The notes beneath the pieces are model-generated. The model made no database searches. It was not told the origin of the DNA and saw nothing but the letters and a program-made list of their open reading frames with translations. From Pantoea cypripedii (GTDB taxonomy: Bacteria > Pseudomonadota > Gammaproteobacteria > Enterobacterales > Enterobacteriaceae), in contig NZ_MLJI01000001.1 in the NCBI RefSeq assembly GCF_002095535.1, positions 1,973,832 to 2,037,831 of the forward strand: DNA of 64,000 nt, given 5' to 3'. The position numbers and the translations under genes are program-made. Each line of letters begins with the position of its first letter. Within the stretch, counting starts at the first letter, position 1. This document shows positions 26,799 to 34,362 of this stretch, one piece after another.

Positions 26799-27665
26799 TT
26801 AAGGTTGCAGCCAGCTGTCCTGGCGTTGCAGCACCGGCAGACGCGGGCGACGCTGGTCCATATCGGGTAACGCCGCCAGCAGCCCCTGGGTATAGGGATG
26901 CTGAGCCTGGCCCAGCTCCGCAGCGGCTAATGACTCGACCACGCGACCGGCGTACATCACCAGCACCCGGTCACAAAAGTGGCGAACCAGGTTGATGTCG
27001 TGGCTGATAAAAATCAGCCCCAGTCCGCGCTGTTTCACCTGCTCATCCAGCAATGTCAGCACCTGCAAGCGCACCGACACATCCAGCGCCGAAGTCGGCT
27101 CATCGGCAATCACCAACTCGGGATCGGTGATCAGCATCATGGCGATCATTACGCGTTGCCCCTGGCCGCCGGAGATTTCATGGGGATAGAGCTGGTAAAC
27201 CCGTTCAGGATCGCGGATGCGCACCACATCGAGCATCGCCAGCGCCCGGTGTCGCGCTTCATCACGCTGTCCGGGGTGGTGGCTGCGCCACGCCTCGGCA
27301 ATCTGTTCGCCGATACGCACCACCGGATTGAGCGAATATTTCGGGTCCTGCATGATCATCGAAATACGTTTGCCCCGGATGGCGCGCATCTCCGCCGGGG
27401 TGGCGCGTAACAGGTCCATCCCGGCAAACTGCATACAGCGGGCGGTGACTTGCGCGCTACGCGGGTGCAGTTGCAGCAGGGCGCGGCCCACGGTGGATTT
27501 GCCGGATCCCGATTCGCCAACAATCGCCAGTTTTTCATGGCCGAGCTGAAAAGAGACGCCGCGGACCGCCGGAGTGCTGTGGCGTCCATTGACGAAGCTG
27601 ACCTGCAAATCCTGCACATCAAGCAAGGGTCGGGGGTTATTCGCTACGGGGATCGAGGATGTCAC
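26799..27665 (-). CDS. ABC importer ATPase, DppD/OppD type
   Basis: The ATPase has Walker A GESGSGKSTVGRAL, signature ISGGQGQRVMIAMML, Walker B LVIADEPTSALD and HDINLV. The GTG at 27665 is favoured because AGGAG lies 9 bases before it; an ATG at 27674 directly abuts AGGAG and seems too close. It lacks most of the C-terminal oligopeptide extension of OppD but keeps HPYTQGLLAALP. The 5' end overlaps the permease gene. Confidence 0.88.
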   Translation of the reverse strand: MTSSIPVANNPRPLLDVQDLQVSFVNGRHSTPAVRGVSFQLGHEKLAIVGESGSGKSTVGRALLQLHPRSAQVTARCMQFAGMDLLRATPAEMRAIRGKRISMIMQDPKYSLNPVVRIGEQIAEAWRSHHPGQRDEARHRALAMLDVVRIRDPERVYQLYPHEISGGQGQRVMIAMMLITDPELVIADEPTSALDVSVRLQVLTLLDEQVKQRGLGLIFISHDINLVRHFCDRVLVMYAGRVVESLAAAELGQAQHPYTQGLLAALPDMDQRRPRLPVLQRQDSWLQP

Positions 27666-28542
27666 GCAGGCCATCTCCTAAGAAGTTAAACGCCAGACTA
27701 TTCACCAGAATCGCCAGACCTGGCACCGTCACCACCCACCAGCACTCCAGCATGTAGCTGCGGCCGCTGGCGATCATCGCCCCCCATTCGGGATCCGGTG
27801 GCTGCGCCCCCAGACCGAGGAAGCCCAGCCCGGCAGCGGTCAGGATGATGCCCGCCATATTCATGGTGATGCGGATAATCACCGACGGCAGACACAGCGG
27901 GACGATATGCTTCCAGATTACGCGCACAGGGGAAGCACCCTGCAAACGTACGGCGGAGATAAAATCCGCCTGACGCAGCGACAGCGCCTCGGCCCTGGCC
28001 AGACGCGCAATCGGCGGCCAGGCGGTCAGGGTGATGGCGATGACCACATGCTCAAGGCCTGGACCGAGTGCCGCAACGAACGCCAGCGCCAGCACCAGGC
28101 TGGGGAAGGAGATAAAAATATCGGTGACGCGCATCAGCACGCTATCGACCTTGCCGCCGAAATACCCGGCAGTGACGCCGAGCAGCAGGCCAATCGGCCC
28201 CACGGTGACCGACACCAGCAGCACGATATACAGGGTGATACGCGCGCCCCACACCAGGCGGCTAAAGATATCGCGACCAAATTCATCGGTGCCAAACCAG
28301 TGCTGCGCGCTGGGCGGACTCAGCGCGTTATTCAGGTCCTGAATCAACGGATGATAAGGCGCAATCCACGGCGCAAACAGCGCCGTCACCAACAGCAGCA
28401 GGATGATCGCGCCACCGATGGCGGTCAGCGGGTTACAGGCCATGCACCAGAGAAACTGACCGGTGCGGGCCGCCAGACGCCGACAACGTTCCAGGCGCTC
28501 GCGTGTGGCGCTGGCGTAAGGTGTTTCCAGCGAAATCGTCAT
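27637..28542 (-). CDS. ABC importer permease, DppC type
   Basis: The 301-aa inner-membrane protein has an N-terminal hydrophobic helix, a periplasmic loop with the family motif HWFGTDEFGRDIFSRLVWGARI, and the coupling segment EALSLRQADFISAVRLQGAS. These mark the DppC/OppC/NikC group. It overlaps the DppB-type gene as ATGA. Confidence 0.92.
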   Translation of the reverse strand: MTISLETPYASATRERLERCRRLAARTGQFLWCMACNPLTAIGGAIILLLLVTALFAPWIAPYHPLIQDLNNALSPPSAQHWFGTDEFGRDIFSRLVWGARITLYIVLLVSVTVGPIGLLLGVTAGYFGGKVDSVLMRVTDIFISFPSLVLALAFVAALGPGLEHVVIAITLTAWPPIARLARAEALSLRQADFISAVRLQGASPVRVIWKHIVPLCLPSVIIRITMNMAGIILTAAGLGFLGLGAQPPDPEWGAMIASGRSYMLECWWVVTVPGLAILVNSLAFNFLGDGLRDILDPRSE

Positions 28543-29564
28543 ACCTTGGTCCTCGGGTCGAATACCTGATAAAGCAGATCAGAAACCAGGTTGAGCAGGA
28601 CAAAAATCAGGCCGACCACCAGCACGCAGCCCATCACTGCATTCATATCGCCCAGCATCAGGCTGCCGGTGAGATAGGAACCAAATCCCGGCCAGGAAAA
28701 CACCGTTTCGATCAGCACTGCGCCTTCCAGCAGTGAACCGTAAGCCAGCGCCACCACCGTCAGCAGCTGGACCAGAATGTTGCGGAAGGCGTGTTGCCAG
28801 ATAACCTGCCACTCGGTCAGCCCCTTAACACGCGCGGTCAGAATGAATTCCTGCGACAGTTGCGCCAGCATAAAGCTGCGTGTCATGCGGCTGATGTAAG
28901 CCAGCGAGTGGAAGCCGAGCAGCGAGGCGGGCAGAATCAGGTGATTCAGCGCGTTGGCGAATACCGTGCCATTACCGGCCAGCAAGGCATCCACCAGCAG
29001 CAAACCGGTACGGCGCGGCACCACGCCATCGAGACTGAAATCCACCCGTCCGGCCCCCCCGACCCAGCCGAGATGCGCATAAAACAGCAACAGGCCAATC
29101 ATGCCAACCCAGAAGATCGGCGTGGAATAACCGGCGAGGCTGATGATGCGCACCATATAATCCACCGGACCGTTGCGGCGTGCTGCCGCCCAGACGCCGA
29201 GTGGCACACCCAGCCCGGTACCGATGACAATCGCCAGTGTGGCCAGCTCCACCGTGGCCGGGAAGACACGCAGGATATCGTTGATCACCGGTTGACCGGT
29301 CAGCAGCGCCTGGCCGAGATTGCCGTGCAGCAGGCCGTTAAGGTAGATACCAAACTGCATCCACAGCGGTTTATCAAAGCCGAGCTGGTGATATACCTGC
29401 TGATAAGTGGCGTGGTCGGCGTCCGGGCCGACAATCGCCAGCACCGGATCGAGTGGCATCACCCGGCCAATAAAAAAAGTCAGCAACAGCAGCCCCGTGA
29501 GGGTGATCAACACCTGCCATCCACGGCTGCGCAGCTTGCGCCAGTGGCTTCGCGTCAGTTTCAT
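28539..29564 (-). CDS. ABC importer permease, DppB type
   Basis: The 341-aa permease begins with a charged stretch and a first helix (LITLTGLLLLTFFIGRVMPLDP) as in DppB/OppB. It has the coupling motif QEFILTARVKGLTEWQVIWQHAFRN and VLIETVFSWPGFGSYL. ATG 29564 overlaps the stop of the binding-protein gene as ATGA; an upstream in-frame ATG at 29600 lies inside that gene. It pairs with the DppC-type permease. Confidence 0.92.
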   Translation of the reverse strand: MKLTRSHWRKLRSRGWQVLITLTGLLLLTFFIGRVMPLDPVLAIVGPDADHATYQQVYHQLGFDKPLWMQFGIYLNGLLHGNLGQALLTGQPVINDILRVFPATVELATLAIVIGTGLGVPLGVWAAARRNGPVDYMVRIISLAGYSTPIFWVGMIGLLLFYAHLGWVGGAGRVDFSLDGVVPRRTGLLLVDALLAGNGTVFANALNHLILPASLLGFHSLAYISRMTRSFMLAQLSQEFILTARVKGLTEWQVIWQHAFRNILVQLLTVVALAYGSLLEGAVLIETVFSWPGFGSYLTGSLMLGDMNAVMGCVLVVGLIFVLLNLVSDLLYQVFDPRTKV

Positions 29565-31192
29565 TGCGCACCTCCCGCCAGGTTGTCCGGCGTTTTCCAT
29601 ACGTCACGTAAGAAGGTGGTCGCCGAGGGATGCGGCACATAATCCTGCACCCGGTTGTTAACCACCACCGAGTCGACCATCTGGGAAATCGGCATCAGAG
29701 CCGGGATCAATTGGTCATAACGGCGCTGGATAGCGAAGTAATCCTGCTGCTGCCGGGCGCTGTCGCGCTCCAGTAGCGCCTGGTCGATCATCTGATTCAG
29801 CTGCGCATCGTAGAAACTGGTGCGCCAGCCCTGAAAGTTGGTCAGTCGGGCGCTGTCAGCGTTATTCGGGTTGTACACCAGTGAACGCAGGCTGGAGTGG
29901 GGATGGGGTTCCACACCGCTGCCACCACGCCCGACCAGCAGGTTAAACTGCCGTTCGCGCATCGCCCCGTAGATCTGGTTACCGGTGCCGGTAATGATTT
30001 TGGCGCGGATACCGCCCTGCATCAGGGTGGATTGAATGGCGATGGCGATATTGAGAAACGGCTGATCAGCCAGCACGCGCAGCGTGGTATCAAAGCCGTG
30101 GGGATAACCCGCTTCCGCCAGTAAAGCTTTGGCGCGTGGGATATCCAGTTTGTAGCCGGGGTCGGGCAGAGTGGCGGGCATACCGGCCTGAATCGGGCGC
30201 TGATGCAGTTCGCCATAACCGGCCATCAGGGTGTGATTGATCCCCTGATAATCCACCAGATAACGCACCGCCTCACGCACTTTGGCGTTAGCGAAGTGGT
30301 CATCCTTCATACTCATCGCCAGATAATAAAGGGTGCCTTTTGGCACGGCATCGACGGTGAGATCCGGGTCGTGACGCAGCGCTTTGACATCGGGGATCGC
30401 CATATTGCTGGCAATATCGATATCGCCTTTTTCCATCATCAGCCGCAGGGTTTGCGATTCCTGTAAATGACGGAACACCACGCGCGACAGCTTCGGCGCA
30501 CCGCGCCAGTAGTTATCCGCGCGATTCATACGCAGCACGTCTTTCGCCTGCCAGACATCCAGGCGGAACGGGCCGGACCCGGCTTCGTGGGTGGTCAGCC
30601 AGCGATTGCCCCAGTCACCGTTGCTGGCATGGGCCTGCACGGTTTTGCTGTCGAGCACCACCATGCTGCCGAGTGCTGCCAGCGAATAAAGCACCAGTCG
30701 CGGATCGTTGGCTTTGGGCAGGCGAATCTGCACGGTACGTGCATCCGGGGCGCTAATCAGCTGGTCCACATTGTCTTTGCTGAAACCGTAGGATTTCCAC
30801 ACCGAGGCCTGCGCCAGATTCAGGTGCAGCACGCGGCGCATCGACCACACCACGTCGGCACTGGAGAGTGGGTTACCGGAATGAAAGGTGACATTGTCAC
30901 GCAGGTGGAAGGTGAGTTGCCTGTTATCCGGGCTGATCTCCCAGCTTTGCGCCAGCGCCGGACGCACGTCGGTTAGCTGACGTGGATCCAGCTCCACCAG
31001 CCCGTCATACAAATTGACCACGATACCCACCACTTCATTGCCGGTCATGGCGGCGGGATCGAGCGTCAGCAGGTTGTTCATATTCATCCCGACGATCAGT
31101 TGATCGTCGGGTGTGGCGGCCAATCCAGCGGGGCTGGCCGTCAGCAGCAGCAACGCGACGCAGCACGTTGTGCAACGGGTAAAGAGGTTCAT
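29561..31192 (-). CDS. Periplasmic substrate-binding protein, family 5
   Basis: The 543-aa protein has a signal peptide (CTTCCVALLLLTASPAGLAA) and the SBP_bac_5 layout (QLTFHLRDNVTFHSGNPLSSADVVWSMRRVL, VREAVRYLVDYQGINHTLM). Family 5 proteins bind peptides, nickel, opines and some oligosaccharides. ATG 31192 is used; a TTG two codons upstream is less likely. The gene follows the enolase-superfamily gene behind the same KdgR-like box, so a uronate-related ligand is a fair guess. Confidence 0.9.
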   Translation of the reverse strand: MNLFTRCTTCCVALLLLTASPAGLAATPDDQLIVGMNMNNLLTLDPAAMTGNEVVGIVVNLYDGLVELDPRQLTDVRPALAQSWEISPDNRQLTFHLRDNVTFHSGNPLSSADVVWSMRRVLHLNLAQASVWKSYGFSKDNVDQLISAPDARTVQIRLPKANDPRLVLYSLAALGSMVVLDSKTVQAHASNGDWGNRWLTTHEAGSGPFRLDVWQAKDVLRMNRADNYWRGAPKLSRVVFRHLQESQTLRLMMEKGDIDIASNMAIPDVKALRHDPDLTVDAVPKGTLYYLAMSMKDDHFANAKVREAVRYLVDYQGINHTLMAGYGELHQRPIQAGMPATLPDPGYKLDIPRAKALLAEAGYPHGFDTTLRVLADQPFLNIAIAIQSTLMQGGIRAKIITGTGNQIYGAMRERQFNLLVGRGGSGVEPHPHSSLRSLVYNPNNADSARLTNFQGWRTSFYDAQLNQMIDQALLERDSARQQQDYFAIQRRYDQLIPALMPISQMVDSVVVNNRVQDYVPHPSATTFLRDVWKTPDNLAGGAQ

Positions 31193-31251
31193 AAGCAAAG
31201 TCCAGCAGGTCAGAGGTTTATTGTTGTTTGCCGTACTGCTTGTGTCGGGTA

Positions 31252-32406
31252 TTACCAGCGATTCAGGGTATGGGTTTCAATCCAGCTAAAATTGATGTCT
31301 TCGCCCAGTCCGGGACGGGTCGGCAGATGGACAAAACCGTCGCTGTCCATCGGGTCGACCAGGCTGTGGAGATAGGCCGGGGGTTGTTCATAATCGAGGA
31401 AAGGATGCAGCAGGCCGCGCTCATACCAGCGACAGTTACGGATGGCACCCACCACGGCGAGGCTGGCGGCACCGTTGCCGTGCACTTCGCAATCCATACC
31501 GAAGGCTTCGGCCAGGCTGGCGACTTTCAGCGTGGCGGAAATCCCACCCACGCCGTTGGCCCCGGCGCGTAAAATGTCACAGGCACCGGCCTGCACCCAG
31601 TCGGCGCGGCTGTGGTGTTTGCCACCCAGGCTTTCCGGGCCGAGTACATCAATGCTCAGGTTATTCGCCAGCCAGGCATAGGACGCCATGCTTTCTTCTT
31701 CCATTGGCTCCTCAAACCAGGTGAAGTTGAGTTTTTCCAGCGCTTTGCCGATGGTGAGGGCGTCGCTGCGGCTATACCAGTGGTAGCCATCCAGCATCAG
31801 GGCGATATCCGGTCCCACCGCTTCACGCACGGCGGCGCAGGCTTTGATATCCATTGCCGGACTGGGGGCAAACGACACCGGTGGCATCCAGGTATGCAGC
31901 TTGATGGCGCGATAACCACGCGTCACCAGCTGTTCGGCAAAACGGGCGTAGTCGTCCGGAGTTGCCAGACCGCCTTCCAGTTCATCGCCACACATGGTGC
32001 TGCCATAGGCGGGAATTTTCTCGCGATAACCGCCCAGCAGCTTATGCACGGGTTGTTGCAGTTTACGACCGATCAGGTCCCACAGCGCCTGTTCCACCGC
32101 CGACAGCGCACGCTCCGTCAGTTGATGGGCGCTGCCGCGTTGCCAGTGCACCAAATCCTGCCACAGCCGTTCACGATCAAAGGCGTTTTGTCCGAGTAAA
32201 ACCTTACGAAAGAAAGCATTCACCACATGCGGGCGGATCACCTCGGCGGGCGCAAAAGCGTGGCCGCAGTGGCCGTCTTCGCTGGTCAGGGTCAGTAACG
32301 CCAGCTGAGCGTCACTTTCTGCGCCGGGATGCGAATGCCCGGCGCTATCGGATACGCGGCGTGTAGGGTAGGTAAACAGGGTGACATCAATGGCGCTGAT
32401 CTTCAC
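31252..32406 (-). CDS. Mandelate racemase/muconate lactonizing (enolase superfamily) enzyme
   Basis: The 384-aa protein has the enolase-superfamily barrel: Lys in YRAIKLHTW (KxH type base motif), metal ligands in LMLDGYHWY, TWFEEPM and LGPESLG, and a His in CEVHGNG. Enzymes of this family dehydrate or cycloisomerise sugar acids and their lactones. GTG 32406 is the start, with GGAGGAG 6 bases before it. It is first in an operon with a five-gene ABC importer, and a KdgR-like box lies 54-72 bases upstream. The substrate is not fixed by sequence; a pectin-derived sugar acid is my inference. Confidence 0.85.
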   Translation of the reverse strand: MKISAIDVTLFTYPTRRVSDSAGHSHPGAESDAQLALLTLTSEDGHCGHAFAPAEVIRPHVVNAFFRKVLLGQNAFDRERLWQDLVHWQRGSAHQLTERALSAVEQALWDLIGRKLQQPVHKLLGGYREKIPAYGSTMCGDELEGGLATPDDYARFAEQLVTRGYRAIKLHTWMPPVSFAPSPAMDIKACAAVREAVGPDIALMLDGYHWYSRSDALTIGKALEKLNFTWFEEPMEEESMASYAWLANNLSIDVLGPESLGGKHHSRADWVQAGACDILRAGANGVGGISATLKVASLAEAFGMDCEVHGNGAASLAVVGAIRNCRWYERGLLHPFLDYEQPPAYLHSLVDPMDSDGFVHLPTRPGLGEDINFSWIETHTLNRW

Positions 32407-32459
32407 GGCAACTCCTCCGGTAAACACATGTCCATGCCCATGACGGGCGTTATCAGGAA

Positions 32460-32478
32460 ATTAAAACGGTGTTTCATT
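32460..32478. promoter_or_regulatory. KdgR-like box of the enolase-family/ABC operon
   Basis: ATTAAAACGGTGTTTCATT matches the KdgR consensus AATRAAAYRNYGTTTCATT at 18 of 19 positions. It lies just upstream of the enolase-superfamily gene. Together with the box at 25254 it brackets the uronate region. Confidence 0.75.
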
Positions 32479-32688
32479 TCGTAATTTAGTCTTCACCTTT
32501 TGTTAACGCATTAGCCAAAGCGCGGATCATTCCGGCGATAAATTGGGCAATTGCCTGGCGGGCTGTGAGCGTTTTCACGAAAGGAGGGCGTTTTGTGAGC
32601 GGCGACACAGCGGGAGGAATGTAAAAAAATGTGTCGCCGGGGGCTTTTCATTTTGTTGCCGCCAGGTAATAGTGACGCCGCGAAATGC

Positions 32689-32707
32689 ATTAATAATAAT
32701 CATTATC
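32689..32707. promoter_or_regulatory. Fur box
   Basis: ATTAATAATAATCATTATC matches the Fur consensus GATAATGATAATCATTATC at 16 of 19 positions, 20 bases before the start of the binding-protein gene. Iron repression is expected. Confidence 0.85.
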
Positions 32708-32726
32708 ATTTGTAGGGTTAGATGAC

Positions 32727-33841
32727 ATGAAGAAATGGATGTTAGCGCTGGGGTTGCTGACGGTTGCCTGTGGTGCATCCGCCAAAGTCATTACCGATGT
32801 GGCCGGGCGGCAGGTCGAGGTGGCACAGGAGTCAAAACGTATCATTCTGGGTGAAGGGCGGCAGATGTACCTGCTGGCAGCCTTCGACACCCAGGCACCG
32901 TTCCAGCGTGTGGTTGGCTGGCGTGATGATTTCCACAAAGCGGATTATGACGGTTATATGGCGTATGAAAAACGTTATCCGCAGATTAAGCAGTTGCCGA
33001 CCTTTGGCGGAGCCAAAGATGGCACCTTTAATGTCGAGCAGGCGCTGACGCTGAAACCCGATTTGGTGCTGATGAACCTCGAATCAAAGCGGCGACTGAC
33101 GAAGGTAAATTGATCGAGAAGTTGCAGGCGGTGGGGATTCCGGTGGTGTTTATCGATTTCCGCGAGAAACCGATGGAACATGCCGAGCAAAGCATCCGCA
33201 TTATGGGCGAACTGGTTAACAATCCGCAGCGCGCAGAGGAGATTATTGCGTTTCGTCGTTCTGCCATTGCCAAAGTGACCGACCGCCTGAAAAATTTTAA
33301 CGGCAAGCAGCCAAAAGTGATGATTGATCGTGCCGGCGGTTATACCGATGAATGCTGCATGTCATTCGGTAACGAAAACTTCGGCCAGATGGTTGAGCTG
33401 GCGGGGGGAAGGAATATCGCGAAGGATCTGATCCCAGGTACCTTCGGTACCCTGAATCCGGAGCAGATTATTGCCAGCCAGCCGGATGTGGTGGTGGTCA
33501 CCGGCGCGAACTGGAAAAACTACAACACCGTCGGTAAATGGGTCGGCGTGGGACCGGGTGCCGATACCCAGGAGGCCGAAGCGCGCCTGCGTACCCTGAT
33601 GATGCGTGATGCGTTTAAAACCCTGCCGGTGGCGCATAACGGCAATGCCCACGCGATCTGGCATCAGTTCTACGACAGCCCGTATCAGTTTGTCGCCATT
33701 CAGGCGCTGGCAAAATGGCTGCACCCGGAATTGTTCGCTGATCTCGATCCGGATGCCACTTTCCGCGCGTTCCATGAAAAATTCCTGCCGCTGCCTTATC
33801 AGCCAGGTTACTGGGTGACACTGCCAGCGGATCGTTCCTGA
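32727..33841 (+). pseudogene. Iron-type ABC substrate-binding protein, frameshifted
   Basis: Two overlapping frames, 32727-33113 and 33110-33841, together encode one periplasmic binding protein (PF01497 type) of about 370 aa. The first has a signal peptide (KKWMLALGLLTVACGASA) and the start of the domain (ITDVAGRQVEV, PDLVLMNLES). The second carries the rest (IPVVFIDFREKP, NPEQIIASQPDVVVVTGA). Restoring one base near 33085-33089 (in GAATCAAAGCGGCG) rejoins them, reading ESKAATDEGKLIEKL. No permease or ATPase gene is next to it. A Fur box precedes it and a terminator follows. A true mutation or a sequencing error cannot be separated here. Confidence 0.8.
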
Positions 33842-33854
33842 TAAATCGCAGGCA

Positions 33855-33950
33855 ATAAAAAAGGATTTGGCAGCAACGCCAAATCCTTTTTTTCTGTTCA
33901 CACATCGGCTGGTAACCGGGTGTTGAACGGGGTGCTCAGCACTCCTCACA
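33855..33950 (-). ncRNA. istR: IstR-like antisense RNA (antitoxin of tisB)
   Basis: A reverse-strand promoter (TTGAAA-N17-TATGAT) predicts a start at about 33950 and the strong hairpin at 33861-33888 gives an end near 33855, about 96 nt. The RNA would begin with TGTGAGGAGTGCTGAGC, which is perfectly complementary over 17 nt to 34129-34145 in the leader of the 29-aa toxin gene. In E. coli, IstR-1 is transcribed divergently next to tisB, is made constitutively, and pairs through its 5' part with the tisB leader to block a ribosome standby site. The layout here is the same. The 5' and 3' ends are predictions. Confidence 0.8.
33857..33894. terminator. Bidirectional terminator
   Basis: AAGGATTTGGC (33861-33871), loop AGCAAC, GCCAAATCCTT (33878-33888): an 11-bp perfect stem with T runs on both strands. 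It ends the binding-protein gene from the left and the proposed istR RNA from the right. Confidence 0.92.
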
Positions 33951-33956
33951 AAACGA

Positions 33957-33985
33957 ATCATAAAATGTGCAGAGAAAGATTTCAA
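33957..33985 (-). promoter_or_regulatory. Sigma70 promoter of the istR-like RNA
   Basis: On the reverse strand TTGAAA (33980-33985) and TATGAT (33957-33962) are exactly 17 bp apart. No LexA box overlaps it, which fits constant synthesis of an antitoxin RNA. Confidence 0.75.
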
Positions 33986-33997
33986 GTTTGGCTCAAC

Positions 33998-34017
33998 TAC
34001 TGTATGGTTGTACAGGT
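33998..34017 (+). promoter_or_regulatory. LexA box of the tisB promoter
   Basis: CTGTATGGTTGTACAG at 34000-34015 follows the CTG-N10-CAG rule with a strong palindrome. It lies about 208 bases before the tisB start, as expected for a long regulatory leader, and should make toxin synthesis SOS-dependent. Confidence 0.85.
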
Positions 34018-34128
34018 GTTGAGTGTCGGGCGTCGCTTCATTGTTTTCTGATGACTCCCAGGGGCGCGGATTGTCAAATCCCGGCAGGTACCAGGTGGTG
34101 CTGGCCTGTGGCTTTCACAATGAGCGTC

Positions 34129-34145
34129 GCTCAGCACTCCTCACA
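34129..34145 (+). promoter_or_regulatory. IstR pairing site in the tisB leader
   Basis: GCTCAGCACTCCTCACA here is an exact copy of 33934-33950. Because the first copy lies in the divergently transcribed RNA, the two transcripts are complementary. It sits 80-96 nt before the tisB ATG, close to the standby site position known in E. coli. Confidence 0.8.
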
Positions 34146-34224
34146 GATGTGCTCAGGCGTTCGGCGGGTGGAGTCAAAGTCCCGGATGCCGGAAGGCGCG
34201 CTCCTGCAGAGGAGAAGGAAAGTG

Positions 34225-34314
34225 ATGGAACTGATTAGATTGCTGCTGGATTTAGTCCGCGTCATCTTGCAGATCATCGTTGCCCTTTTGCAACTGACCG
34301 GTCAGGCACACTGA
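34225..34314 (+). CDS. tisB: TisB-like SOS-induced membrane toxin peptide
   Basis: The 29-aa peptide MELIRLLLDLVRVILQIIVA, continuing LLQLTGQAH, is a hydrophobic amphipathic helix. E. coli TisB is also 29 aa and contains ILKLIVAALQL; here ILQIIVALLQL matches it at 8 of 11 positions. TisB inserts in the inner membrane, lowers the proton motive force and promotes persistence after DNA damage. GGAGAAGGAAAGTG is the ribosome binding site. A LexA box, a long leader with an antisense pairing site and a downstream terminator complete the unit. The gene is shorter than usual gene-finder limits. Confidence 0.82.
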   Translation: MELIRLLLDLVRVILQIIVALLQLTGQAH

Positions 34315-34328
34315 TCGGAACTTGAATC

Positions 34329-34357
34329 AAGGCGGAGCTAACCACTCCGCCTTTTTT
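34329..34357. terminator. Rho-independent terminator after tisB
   Basis: AAGGCGGAG, loop, CTCCGCCTT followed by six T in all. It ends tisB and, read from the other side, may also end the amidase operon. Confidence 0.9.
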
Positions 34358-34362
34358 CGTGG

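Noticed and set aside
28791..29642. 283-aa open frame opposite the DppB-type permease
   Set aside because: Antisense shadow of a clear permease gene, rich in Gln, Arg and His, with no family resemblance.
33080..33115. Programmed ribosomal frameshift in the iron-binding protein gene
   Set aside because: No slippery heptamer or downstream hairpin is seen and binding proteins are not known to use frameshifting; a mutation or error is simpler.
34023..34238. 71-aa frame in the tisB leader
   Set aside because: No ribosome binding site; corresponds in position to the untranslated tisA frame of E. coli and is best seen as leader.
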